A DNA stretch of 64,000 nt from JAUSFM01 sp964343705. GTDB lineage: Archaea > Nanobdellota > Nanobdellia > Woesearchaeales > UBA12501. A program made the translations under genes and the position numbers. Numbering within the stretch: position 1 is the first letter of the stretch; each line of letters begins with the position of its first letter. The stretch is taken from NCBI GenBank assembly GCA_964343705.1, contig CAYFJX010000001.1, forward strand, positions 62,001-126,000. Reading direction: 5' to 3'. Positions 16,414-23,969 of the stretch are shown here, piece by piece. Under the pieces are notes generated by a model. That model worked only from the letters and a program-made list of their open reading frames with translations, made no database searches and was not told where the DNA came from.

Positions 16414-17253
16414 ATGCATGATGGAACTATAAGTAAGGAGTTTGTTGACGCATATCTTGCTATTGATGCTTTTGCAATAGAAGAGAGAGTTGCCCTACTG
16501 CAAGAACGATTTGGCCTAGAAAGTGCTACTATCTCAGCAGAAGTCAAACCTGGCCTGTTAGGAGTAAATGATATTGGCCGTATGCAAAAAAAAGGCCCAG
16601 GAAACTATGCAATTGAAGTAATTGGATCACGCAAGGCTGCATATATCACGCTCCATGAATTCTTGCATGTGTGGCTTGAAGAAACAGGAAGAACAATCAA
16701 TGTGTATGATGATATGGATCCTCAAGTTACTCAGTATATAGCATTCTTAAAAAACATGTTTGATGATTACCTTATAGAAAGAGAAGTAAGCGCACAGTTT
16801 AATGACCATTTTGCACGTGATGTTGGTGAAACAAGGGGCAAATCATTAATGGGTGGCTTGTTAGGAATGACAAATGCTCCCCCTCTAAAGACCATAATGT
16901 TTGCACTTGAATGCCAGGCTGTTGCGTATGTCTACCCTTGGCTTAAGGATGAACACATGGGTAAGGCAGCGCGGGCAACATGCAGTGTGTCAAACCCTGA
17001 AGGCTTTTTTTATGCTGGTTTTTTGCGTCACCGCTCTGACATCCAACCAAGTGAATACCCTGTGGCTTTGTCAACACTTGATCGTATGCTTGCAGGTTCT
17101 GGACTTGGATTTAAAGATGGCGTAGCAGTTGTACCAGAACCCGGAAAAGTCGAAGCATTTGTTAAAAGAATGGAAGAAACATACGCTGGAATTAGAGCTG
17201 CAATGGCATTAGCAGATGAAGCAACAGAAACATCAAGAAGATATCCAGTGTAA
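16414..17253 (+). CDS. Putative HEXXH zinc-dependent hydrolase, unknown family
   Basis: 279 aa from the ATG at 16414 (MHDGTISKEF). Two TATA-like boxes, TTATAAAG at 16359-16366 and CTTAAATA at 16384-16391, lie so close to the upstream GTG (16369) that the ATG, about 25 nt after the second, is the better leaderless start; the GTG version adds 15 residues. The stretch YITLHEFLHVWLEETG contains HEFLH, the zinc-protease HEXXH pattern, and E/D-rich helices follow (DDYLIEREV gives a possible third ligand). No signal peptide, so it would be cytosolic. I do not recognise the family; a protease-like minimal gluzincin is a reasonable guess. Confidence 0.6.
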   Translation: MHDGTISKEFVDAYLAIDAFAIEERVALLQERFGLESATISAEVKPGLLGVNDIGRMQKKGPGNYAIEVIGSRKAAYITLHEFLHVWLEETGRTINVYDDMDPQVTQYIAFLKNMFDDYLIEREVSAQFNDHFARDVGETRGKSLMGGLLGMTNAPPLKTIMFALECQAVAYVYPWLKDEHMGKAARATCSVSNPEGFFYAGFLRHRSDIQPSEYPVALSTLDRMLAGSGLGFKDGVAVVPEPGKVEAFVKRMEETYAGIRAAMALADEATETSRRYPV

Positions 17254-17261
17254 ATCAGTGC

Positions 17262-18386
17262 CTAGTTTCGCAAACTATACATAATTCTACAAATTAATCC
17301 TGCCAAGAATACAACTGCCCCAACTCCAACAAACCAGTCAACAAAATACAATTGATTCTTTGCCACACTAAAAAAGAGAATACCTGCAACAGCCACCAGT
17401 GCTACTGCACCACCAATCAACCAGTTTGATGCTTTCAGCAAACCTTTTGAAGGTTTTTTTATCTTTGCAATTTTTGCTGCCCGAGTTCGTAGCTCTCGTT
17501 TTTTTATTGGCTGCTTTGCTTTTTTGCCAAGCACACCGATATCATCTCGAAGTTCATCCATGTCTCCAACAACACTACTGCGTAATTTTTCAAAGTTTTC
17601 ATTGAGTGTTCCAAACGTTGTCTGCATGTTACTTACAGTCCTAGTACGTCGTTTGAGCGCTCGTGTATCACCACTTATCTCTTCCACTTCTTCCCCCAGC
17701 TTTTCCATTGTGCGCTTAATACCATTAAATTCACTGTTAAGCTCCTCAACAAGCTTGTTTGCTTTATTGCGTGTGAGCTGCTTGTCAAGTTCAGCACGCA
17801 CTTCTTTTTGATATCGTTGAACATCACTTTGTGTTGCTTTATTGTTTGCTTGTGTTTGCTTTTGTAGATCAGCTGATCGTTCTTCAAACTCTTTGCTAAG
17901 TGTTTCAATTCGTGAATCCACTTTTCTGCCAGTGTTGTTTTGTATTACTTTCAAATTCCTGTTTATTGTTCCGATCTCTTTATCCATGCTCTCAGCAAGG
18001 TGTTGCACATTACGTTTGAGGGTTGCATGCTTTATTTTCAAATCCCTCTTCAGATTGTCCACTGTTTCCTGGTGCGCTGTTGCATCAGAAAGTTCACCCA
18101 CAGCGTGCTCAATACGCTCAATCATTTTAAGATCACGTTGAATGTCTTGCTGAATTTCTTTTACTTGAATTTTAAGAAGATTAAATTTGTCATTGGTTAT
18201 GAAGTCCCTGCTAATATTTTCAAGGTGCTTACCCAATTCATTAACAGTGTGAAGATGCCCTTTTTCCTTGGTTTGAACATGATCAACTCTGTCACGTAAA
18301 TCCAGGAGGTCTTTTTTTAGTGCCTCAAATGAATTCCGTAGAATTATGTTCAGTTCGTGAAAATTTCGTGCTTCTATAACCATCAC
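17262..18386 (-). CDS. Coiled-coil protein with two C-terminal membrane helices
   Basis: 374 aa. Residues about 10-285 are almost entirely heptad-like, charged helix (coiled coil), rich in K, E, Q and N with a few breaks. Residues 315-370 contain two hydrophobic helices (WLIGGAVALVAVAGILFFSV and the stretch starting YFVDWFVGVGAVVFLAG). This is a membrane-tethered cytosolic coiled coil, perhaps a cell-shape, membrane-spacing or scaffold protein. A palindromic-like TTTATATA box lies at 18415-18422 upstream. It is convergent with the HEXXH gene, 8 nt apart. No family recognised. Confidence 0.65.
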   Translation of the reverse strand: MMVIEARNFHELNIILRNSFEALKKDLLDLRDRVDHVQTKEKGHLHTVNELGKHLENISRDFITNDKFNLLKIQVKEIQQDIQRDLKMIERIEHAVGELSDATAHQETVDNLKRDLKIKHATLKRNVQHLAESMDKEIGTINRNLKVIQNNTGRKVDSRIETLSKEFEERSADLQKQTQANNKATQSDVQRYQKEVRAELDKQLTRNKANKLVEELNSEFNGIKRTMEKLGEEVEEISGDTRALKRRTRTVSNMQTTFGTLNENFEKLRSSVVGDMDELRDDIGVLGKKAKQPIKKRELRTRAAKIAKIKKPSKGLLKASNWLIGGAVALVAVAGILFFSVAKNQLYFVDWFVGVGAVVFLAGLICRIMYSLRN

Positions 18387-18494
18387 TGTCCCCGAGACAG
18401 GGGAGGATTACAGCGTATATAAAGATTTATTTCCTTAGTACTCTAGAGTGAAAAGTATAGGTTCTTCTAGTAGAATCAGTTTATTGCATCAGCT

Positions 18495-18848
18495 TTATTT
18501 CTTAGAACGCTGCTTTTTTGCCTTGGTTCCCTTAGCATAAGGAAAACGCATGAACTTGTTGCAGTCTTGGCACTGGTAAATAACACGTTGTTTTGCCAGG
18601 CGCACCCTGCAATTGACCCCCTGCTTAAGATAAGAATAACAATGTTTACAATAACAACGCTTGTATTGTGCTGGCATCCTCATACGAAATTTCATAACCA
18701 AACGCCTGGCTTTTCTCACGAGCCGTTTAGCACCTGCCCTACTATGTGAAAAAACCGATCCAGCCTCTTTCATAAGCTGAATAACTTGTTGGCGTGCTTC
18801 TTCTTTTGCAGCTTTTTTAGTAAGTTTGCGCTTGGTTGTACGTGCCAT
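18495..18848 (-). CDS. rnp4: RNase P protein component 4 (Rpp21/Rpr2)
   Basis: 117 aa. Archaeal RNase P protein that helps the RNA subunit mature tRNA 5' ends. The helical basic N-terminus (KKAAKEEARQQVIQLMKEA) is followed by a zinc ribbon with CYCKHCYSYL and YQCQDCNKF, about thirty residues apart, then a basic tail. This is the Rpp21 pattern: four zinc-binding cysteines after an N-terminal helix pair, with NCRVRLAKQRVIYQC matching the usual 'r.R........t.v..C'. I chose the ATG at 18848 because a TTTAAATAA box at 18868-18876 lies about 25 nt upstream; a frame starting at 18869 would overlap that box. Confidence 0.85.
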   Translation of the reverse strand: MARTTKRKLTKKAAKEEARQQVIQLMKEAGSVFSHSRAGAKRLVRKARRLVMKFRMRMPAQYKRCYCKHCYSYLKQGVNCRVRLAKQRVIYQCQDCNKFMRFPYAKGTKAKKQRSKK

Positions 18849-18937
18849 ACACAGCAAACAAGAAGGCATTATTTAAAAAGGTACGCTCTGAAATCCTCAT
18901 TACTCGCTGCTAACTAGCCGCTACCACAACAAAGCAT

Positions 18938-18949
18938 ATAAATAAGCCC
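18938..18949 (+). promoter_or_regulatory. TATA box for the 18974 coiled-coil gene
   Basis: CATATAAATAAG sits about 30 nt before the GTG start, consistent with a leaderless mRNA. Confidence 0.5.
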
Positions 18950-18973
18950 TGATTCAACATTTCTTGATCAGGG

Positions 18974-20347
18974 GTGATCACACTGAAATGGCTTAAAGCA
19001 TTATTCAAAAAAGCGGAGATAGAAGAGTACAATATCCAGGTAGACAGACTGTTTGACTGGTTTATTGAACAAACTAGAGATATGAGTGAAGAAGCTAAAA
19101 AAGATCTTTCTGAAACCCTTGCGCGCTCACATCAAACTCGAGACGTACTTAAGGAGAAACTAGTGCTGCTTGGAGAAGCAAAATTACAAAATAAAACCCT
19201 TCCAGAAAAGGTTAAGCAAATAATGCAGGGGAATCGTGAGACATACATCCGTGCAATGACCATGTTCTTAGATGCACTTGAAATTCCTCGCGAACCATCA
19301 CAAGATAAAATAAATACTTTCCTTTCTTCATTTGAAGACAGATTGAACCAATTCAATAAGTCCTCGTCTCGTAATTTTTATATTTTAAAAGAATTTTTTG
19401 GCAATGAGTTAGCTGCAATTGCAGAACAACTAAAAAAGCTTGATGAAGGTGTACGAGAACTCAGGCACCAGAAACTCATGCAAATTGGCAATATCAAAAA
19501 GAAAATAAATGAGTTAGATGGTGTACGTGCACAAAAAAATACAGCATCTGAACAGTTTCTCAAGGAAAAAAAAGGATTAGTTGTACTTGACAACATGATT
19601 GTTTCAGCAGAAGAAAGCATTAGCAAGCTTAAAGCAAGCAAGCCTTACCGTGAACTAGAGGAACTTGAAAAACGTCGAGACTCACTCAAGGGCAAGATAA
19701 AACACCACCAAGATGTACTTGCAAACGCATTTTCTAGCATTGGTAGACCTGCTCGAAAGTACTGCCACCTTTATCCTGAGGAAAAAAAACTCTTTGAAGC
19801 ATACCTCGACCAGCCATATGAATCCCTGCTCACTGATTCAGAATTACTCATTGTTGGAGGCTTAGAAAGACTGCGAAGTACACTTATCACAGGACGTCTT
19901 AATCTTACTGACAGAGAAAAACAGAAAACATTGCTCAAAATAAACGAGCTTAGTATGCAACACCTACGAAATGTACTCTCATTAATTAATGTGGTAAAAG
20001 GTCAACTTGATGATGTATTTAAACAAATGAGGCTTAGTAATGTACACCGAGAGATTGAAGAGTTAGAATACAAACTAACCCATCTTCAAAACAAACAGCG
20101 TATTGCTGAAACTAAAATAAAAAAAATGGAGCGAAAAGAAGATAAGATTGATCCTTCTACTGTTGTAACCGAGCTTGAAGATGACATTAACACACTTCTT
20201 GACTCACATATTAATATTATCCTTGAAGCTGATCCCTCAGACGAGTCAGTCGAAGTTGAAGAACAAGAGTCTGCAGAGACACTTGAACAAACTGAAGAAG
20301 GAAGCACAGCAGACAAAGAAAAAGATGGGATTAAGCTTGAAGCTTGA
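18974..20347 (+). CDS. Long coiled-coil protein of unknown function
   Basis: 457 aa starting at a GTG, about 30 nt after the TATA box at 18938, so probably leaderless; GGTGATC overlapping the start is a chance Shine-Dalgarno match. Mostly alpha-helical and highly charged. Coiled-coil regions lie at about residues 140-255 (LREELRHQK-like heptads) and 345-400. A conserved-looking non-coiled part near residues 255-305 reads RPARKYCHLYPEEKKLF, then DQPYESLLTDSELLIVGG. The C-terminus is acidic (VEVEEQESAETLEQTEEG). No signal peptide or membrane helix. I do not recognise the family; a cytosolic scaffold or chromosome-associated role is possible. Confidence 0.6.
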   Translation: MITLKWLKALFKKAEIEEYNIQVDRLFDWFIEQTRDMSEEAKKDLSETLARSHQTRDVLKEKLVLLGEAKLQNKTLPEKVKQIMQGNRETYIRAMTMFLDALEIPREPSQDKINTFLSSFEDRLNQFNKSSSRNFYILKEFFGNELAAIAEQLKKLDEGVRELRHQKLMQIGNIKKKINELDGVRAQKNTASEQFLKEKKGLVVLDNMIVSAEESISKLKASKPYRELEELEKRRDSLKGKIKHHQDVLANAFSSIGRPARKYCHLYPEEKKLFEAYLDQPYESLLTDSELLIVGGLERLRSTLITGRLNLTDREKQKTLLKINELSMQHLRNVLSLINVVKGQLDDVFKQMRLSNVHREIEELEYKLTHLQNKQRIAETKIKKMERKEDKIDPSTVVTELEDDINTLLDSHINIILEADPSDESVEVEEQESAETLEQTEEGSTADKEKDGIKLEA

Positions 20348-20407
20348 GATAGGAGTGCACTACACAAACCGAACATATCAAAGAGATACTGAAATAGTCG
20401 TAAAAGA

Positions 20408-20971
20408 ATGATAGATGAAAAGAAAAAAAAGAGGTTAAATGTAGGGTGTTATACAAAAAAGCTAGATGGCTGGCTAAATGTAGACATCACACAAGATGTA
20501 GCCCCTGATCAAGTAATCCCCAAATTACCTGCAAGAATGCCTTTCAAAGATCAAGAATTTGATGAAGTGTTATTTGATAATTGCATGCAGTACATAGAAC
20601 ACAAAAATGTTTTATCCAGCCTTAAAGAACTCAATAGGATTGGAAAAAAGGTCAAAGTAAGCTTTTTGCCAGCAAGTAAACAAGGTGGGTCAATCTGGAG
20701 TAGTCCTGCAATGAACCAGACTGGTTATACAATCGGCAGTTTAAGAAAATTACAAAAAGTGGAACCACCATATCGCACATGGTATGATAGAGATTTTGGT
20801 TTTAACGTTAAAAAGGTGTGGATAGAACTACATTTTTCACGATTTTCACCTTTACGAATCATACAGGAGATCATTAATCTCAACCAATTTTGGCAACAAG
20901 TATATGAAGACAGTTTTTTATCCTCATTATTCCACCCAAAATGGTATTGGGTGGAATTTAAAAATGATTAA
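20408..20971 (+). CDS. SAM-dependent methyltransferase-like protein
   Basis: 187 aa. The N-terminus KKKRLNVGCYTKKLDGWLNVDI is the abbreviated class I SAM-methyltransferase motif I (l.lGcG.....gw.nvD), and PARMPFKDQEFDEVLFDNCMQYIEH matches the motif II/III 'lPf.d..fD.v....vleHi'. The rest is shorter and less typical than full enzymes. Such compact proteins occur in sugar and glycan loci. It sits beside the N-glycosylation operon, so it may modify a glycan or precursor (inference). The substrate-binding half looks atypical. Confidence 0.65.
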   Translation: MIDEKKKKRLNVGCYTKKLDGWLNVDITQDVAPDQVIPKLPARMPFKDQEFDEVLFDNCMQYIEHKNVLSSLKELNRIGKKVKVSFLPASKQGGSIWSSPAMNQTGYTIGSLRKLQKVEPPYRTWYDRDFGFNVKKVWIELHFSRFSPLRIIQEIINLNQFWQQVYEDSFLSSLFHPKWYWVEFKND

Positions 20972-21029
20972 ATTTATATTAAACCAATAGCATTAAAAGA
21001 TAGTTTAAGAAAGAATGTAAACAAGAACC

Positions 21030-21203
21030 ATGAGACGATTAAACCCTTCAACACGCGTTATTAACATTGTACTTGGAATTGCACTAATCTTAGTTGGAGT
21101 TTGGCTGATGTTTGATTTCCTAATTAAATTCTTTGCATTTGTCATTGGAATGATCCTTGTGTCATCTGGATTCTTCCTTCTTATGAAGAAATGGAGAAGG
21201 TGA
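21030..21203 (+). CDS. Small two-helix membrane protein
   Basis: 57 aa. ATG at 21030 and TGA at 21201-21203. The translation begins MRRLNPSTRVINIVLG, then hydrophobic helices IALILVGVWLMFDFLI and FAFVIGMILVSSGFFLL, ending MKKWRR. The positive ends and two helices predict a hairpin in the membrane. It stops 2 nt before the end of the convergent methyltransferase gene at 21206. Function unknown. Confidence 0.55.
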   Translation: MRRLNPSTRVINIVLGIALILVGVWLMFDFLIKFFAFVIGMILVSSGFFLLMKKWRR

Positions 21204-21205
21204 CT

Positions 21206-21859
21206 TTACCACTTTTTAACATTAGGTATTTGCGCTTTAACATCTTTTTTCTCATGAATAATAAAAGTTGGTGTAAGCGGACCTAACAACCTGTCTATTT
21301 TACATTTGAGAAGTGCATACGGGAAAAAACCGTACAAATCTGCCTTGGGAAAGATATTACGCATGTCCCCCACTTTGAAAAATTGAGTGTGATCCTTCCG
21401 TTGAAGTTTTCTCGGACTAAGACCCACCCAATGAAAGGGTTTCATAAGCCAGAAATAACTATTGGGTGTTGTTAAAACCATTCGCCCACCATGTTTAAGC
21501 ACACGACGAAACTCGTTCACTGTAAAAACAGGATCTGCAAGGTGCTCAATAACTTCACTGCACCATATAACATCAAAACTTTCATCATCAAAAGGTAATT
21601 GTTTGTTTGCATCAACAATAATACATTTATCAAATGCTTTCTCAATATCGCATGAAGTAACATCATATCCGCGTTCTTCAAGCAAAAGAGTTTGATTACC
21701 TTTTCTGCAGCCCATATCAAGTGCTGTTCTAGCCCCCCATTCTTCTTTTGGAATAGATGGAACAAGGTCAAACGCAATTTTTTTACCCATTGTTCTTTCG
21801 TTCATAGCTTCTTGCCCTAGATCAACAGGCATTTTTTTGAGTAGTTTTAAGATTCCCAT
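21206..21859 (-). CDS. SAM-dependent methyltransferase, last gene of the N-glycosylation operon
   Basis: 217 aa. Class I Rossmann methyltransferase: ALDMGCRKGNQTLLLEERGYDVTSCD (motif I, here shown as ALDMGCRKGNQT then SCDIE), LPFDDESFDVIWCSEVIEHL (motifs II-III) and RVLKHGGRMVLTTPN (motif IV), all matching the Methyltransf_11/25 pattern. The 1-nt gap to the GT2 gene suggests coupled translation. The substrate is unknown; methylation of a sugar on the glycan precursor fits the context. Confidence 0.8.
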   Translation of the reverse strand: MGILKLLKKMPVDLGQEAMNERTMGKKIAFDLVPSIPKEEWGARTALDMGCRKGNQTLLLEERGYDVTSCDIEKAFDKCIIVDANKQLPFDDESFDVIWCSEVIEHLADPVFTVNEFRRVLKHGGRMVLTTPNSYFWLMKPFHWVGLSPRKLQRKDHTQFFKVGDMRNIFPKADLYGFFPYALLKCKIDRLLGPLTPTFIIHEKKDVKAQIPNVKKW

Positions 21860-21860
21860 C

Positions 21861-22916
21861 TTACCTGCTCACCTTTACTTTTTTTGCTGGTCTCTTTTGT
21901 GCTGTCCTCTTTCGAGCAACACTTTTGCCTTCTACCACTTCAACAATAGAGTAGTTTGGCTGATTTTTGTAATAAATCTTTATGAGAATGTCTGACATGA
22001 CACCAAAGATAATAAATTGCACTCCAAGAATGAGCAAGAGTACTGTCAAAAGGAGCAATGGCCTATTTGCAAGAGGCACGCCAAAAAAGATTTTCAAAAT
22101 AGTGAGGTATGCTCCGACAAGGCCACCGATACAAGTAGTTATGATTCCTAGTGTACCAAAGAGGTGAATTGGTCTTGCAGAATACTTCATCCAAAAACTT
22201 ACCACAATAAGATCAAGAAATCCTTTCACCACCCGTTTCATGCTGTATTTTGTCTTGCCATACTTTCGTGCATGATGCCTAGTAGGTAGTTCTGTTACTC
22301 GAAACCCTCTCCACTGAAGAAGCGCTGGGATAAACCTGTGCATCTCCCCATACAGTGTTAGATTTTCAAAACACTCTTTACGATACGCTTTGAGCGTACA
22401 CCCTGAGTCATGTATATTATCTTGAATCAAGACTTTTCTAAGAAAATTAGCACCCCTGGAAATAAACCGTTTTGAAAAAGTGTCTTTTCGATATTTTCTC
22501 CAGCCTGACACCACGTCATAACCTTCATCTAATTTTGCCACGAGTCGTGGAATGTCAACTGGATCATTTTGTAAGTCAGAATCCATAGGGATAAGTACCT
22601 TGCCTTTTGCAGCTTTGAAACCAGCATCCATTGCAGCTGTTTGACCAAAATTTCGCCTGAAAGAAATGATTTTAAGGTGTGGATCTTGAATCAGCTTAAG
22701 ATTTTGAAGTGTTTTATCACGGCTTCCATCATTGACAAAAATGATTTCATAAGAAACTTTCATTTCTTGAAGTACTTTAGTAGTTTGCTCATGCAATAAT
22801 CCCACATTTTGTTCTTCATTGTATGCAGGGATAATGATACTTATGTCTAGTTGATTATTAGTTGCAATTCCTTTTACACTTTCTGAGTTTGTCTTCTTTT
22901 GTTTTTTTTGAGGCAT
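21861..22916 (-). CDS. Dolichyl-phosphate mannose synthase-like GT2 with two membrane helices
   Basis: 351 aa. GT-A family 2 enzyme that moves a sugar from a nucleotide donor to a polyprenyl phosphate. ISIIIPAYNEEQNV begins the fold, IIFVNDGSRDKT follows, and the metal-binding PMDSDLQNDP carries the DxD. CTLKAYRKEC and HRFIPALLQWRG fit the DPM1/DpmS/ArnC class. Two C-terminal membrane helices (about residues 255-320) anchor it. The start is the ATG at 22916 (MPQKKQ), with a GGTGAT Shine-Dalgarno 6 nt upstream; a longer frame from 22940 overlaps the previous stop. It supplies lipid-linked sugar for the STT3 enzymes (inference). Confidence 0.85.
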   Translation of the reverse strand: MPQKKQKKTNSESVKGIATNNQLDISIIIPAYNEEQNVGLLHEQTTKVLQEMKVSYEIIFVNDGSRDKTLQNLKLIQDPHLKIISFRRNFGQTAAMDAGFKAAKGKVLIPMDSDLQNDPVDIPRLVAKLDEGYDVVSGWRKYRKDTFSKRFISRGANFLRKVLIQDNIHDSGCTLKAYRKECFENLTLYGEMHRFIPALLQWRGFRVTELPTRHHARKYGKTKYSMKRVVKGFLDLIVVSFWMKYSARPIHLFGTLGIITTCIGGLVGAYLTILKIFFGVPLANRPLLLLTVLLLILGVQFIIFGVMSDILIKIYYKNQPNYSIVEVVEGKSVARKRTAQKRPAKKVKVSR

Positions 22917-22932
22917 ACAAACATCACCAGCA

Positions 22933-23913
22933 TTAAGCATAATGTTCTTTGTTTTCTTTTAACCAGTCTGCAAATTGGCGCATCCCTTCATGAATAGGAA
23001 ACGCTGGTTTATACCCAAGCAGTCTTTCTGCTTTTGCACTGTCTGCGTAGGTAAGTGGCACGTCGCCTGGTTGCATAGGCATTTGATTAATAACTGCTTT
23101 TTTTCCAACAGCGTTCTCAATTATGTCAATAAATTCATTAAGTGTAATAGGATTGGAATTTCCCAAATTTATTATTTCAAATGATAGGTTCGGTGTTGTA
23201 AGCGCACTTACCACACCTTGTGCAATGTCACTTACTTGAGTGTAATCACGTTTACTGGATCCATCACCAAACTTGTTGATTGGTGTCCCGTTGGCAATGC
23301 GAGAAGTGAAAATAAAGGGTGCCATGTCTGGTCTTCCTGCTGGGCCATACACAGTGAAAAAACGAAGACACACTATGGGAAGATTGTAGAGTTTATGATA
23401 AGAATAACAATATAATTCACCTGCACGTTTTGAAACTGCGTAAGGACTGGATTGTAAATTTACTTCATCTTCTTCTGAGAAAGGGATCTTTTTGTTGACA
23501 CCATACACGCTTGATGAAGAGCCAAACACAAATCGCTGAACACCATGTTTGCATGCACACTCAAGAAGATTAAGGGTACCTTGAATATTGACCTTTGCAT
23601 ACAGTTGAGGATCCTTGAGTGAAGGACGAACTCCAGCACGTGCAGCAAGGTGCATTACTTTGGTAAACTGTTCTTTTGCAAACAATTCCCCAAGTGCTTC
23701 AGCATCAGTAATATCTAGCTTGTGAAAGGTGAATGTTCCTTTGGCTTGTTGTGCTTGTTTCTCAAGCTTTTCAATATTCTTATTTTTTATACTAGGACTG
23801 TAATAATCATTTAGATTGTCAATACATACTACACTGTAACCTAGTTCAATCAGTCTGCTACAAACATGGCTGCCGATAAAACCAGCGCCCCCTGTGACTA
23901 GTATTTTGTCCAT
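22933..23913 (-). CDS. NAD-dependent epimerase, UDP-glucuronate 4-epimerase-like
   Basis: 326 aa extended short-chain dehydrogenase. It has TGGAGFIG (residues 7-14) for NAD binding, GSSSSVYG with the catalytic Ser region, and Y158-x3-K162 (YAVSK). The run RFFTVYGPAGRPDMAPFIF matches UDP-glucuronate 4-epimerases (RFFTVYGPwGRPDMA.f.F), with NLGNSNPITLNEFI and MQPGDVPLTYADSAKAERLLGY also typical. It would make an acidic sugar precursor such as UDP-galacturonate for the surface glycan. A CTTATAAAG box at 23958-23966 may serve as an internal promoter; otherwise it is co-transcribed with the STT3 genes 56 nt upstream. Confidence 0.85.
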   Translation of the reverse strand: MDKILVTGGAGFIGSHVCSRLIELGYSVVCIDNLNDYYSPSIKNKNIEKLEKQAQQAKGTFTFHKLDITDAEALGELFAKEQFTKVMHLAARAGVRPSLKDPQLYAKVNIQGTLNLLECACKHGVQRFVFGSSSSVYGVNKKIPFSEEDEVNLQSSPYAVSKRAGELYCYSYHKLYNLPIVCLRFFTVYGPAGRPDMAPFIFTSRIANGTPINKFGDGSSKRDYTQVSDIAQGVVSALTTPNLSFEIINLGNSNPITLNEFIDIIENAVGKKAVINQMPMQPGDVPLTYADSAKAERLLGYKPAFPIHEGMRQFADWLKENKEHYA

Positions 23914-23969
23914 TTTTATACTATTGTTAAGCCATTCTATAAAAAAGTAATGCGAGACTTATAAAGTGG

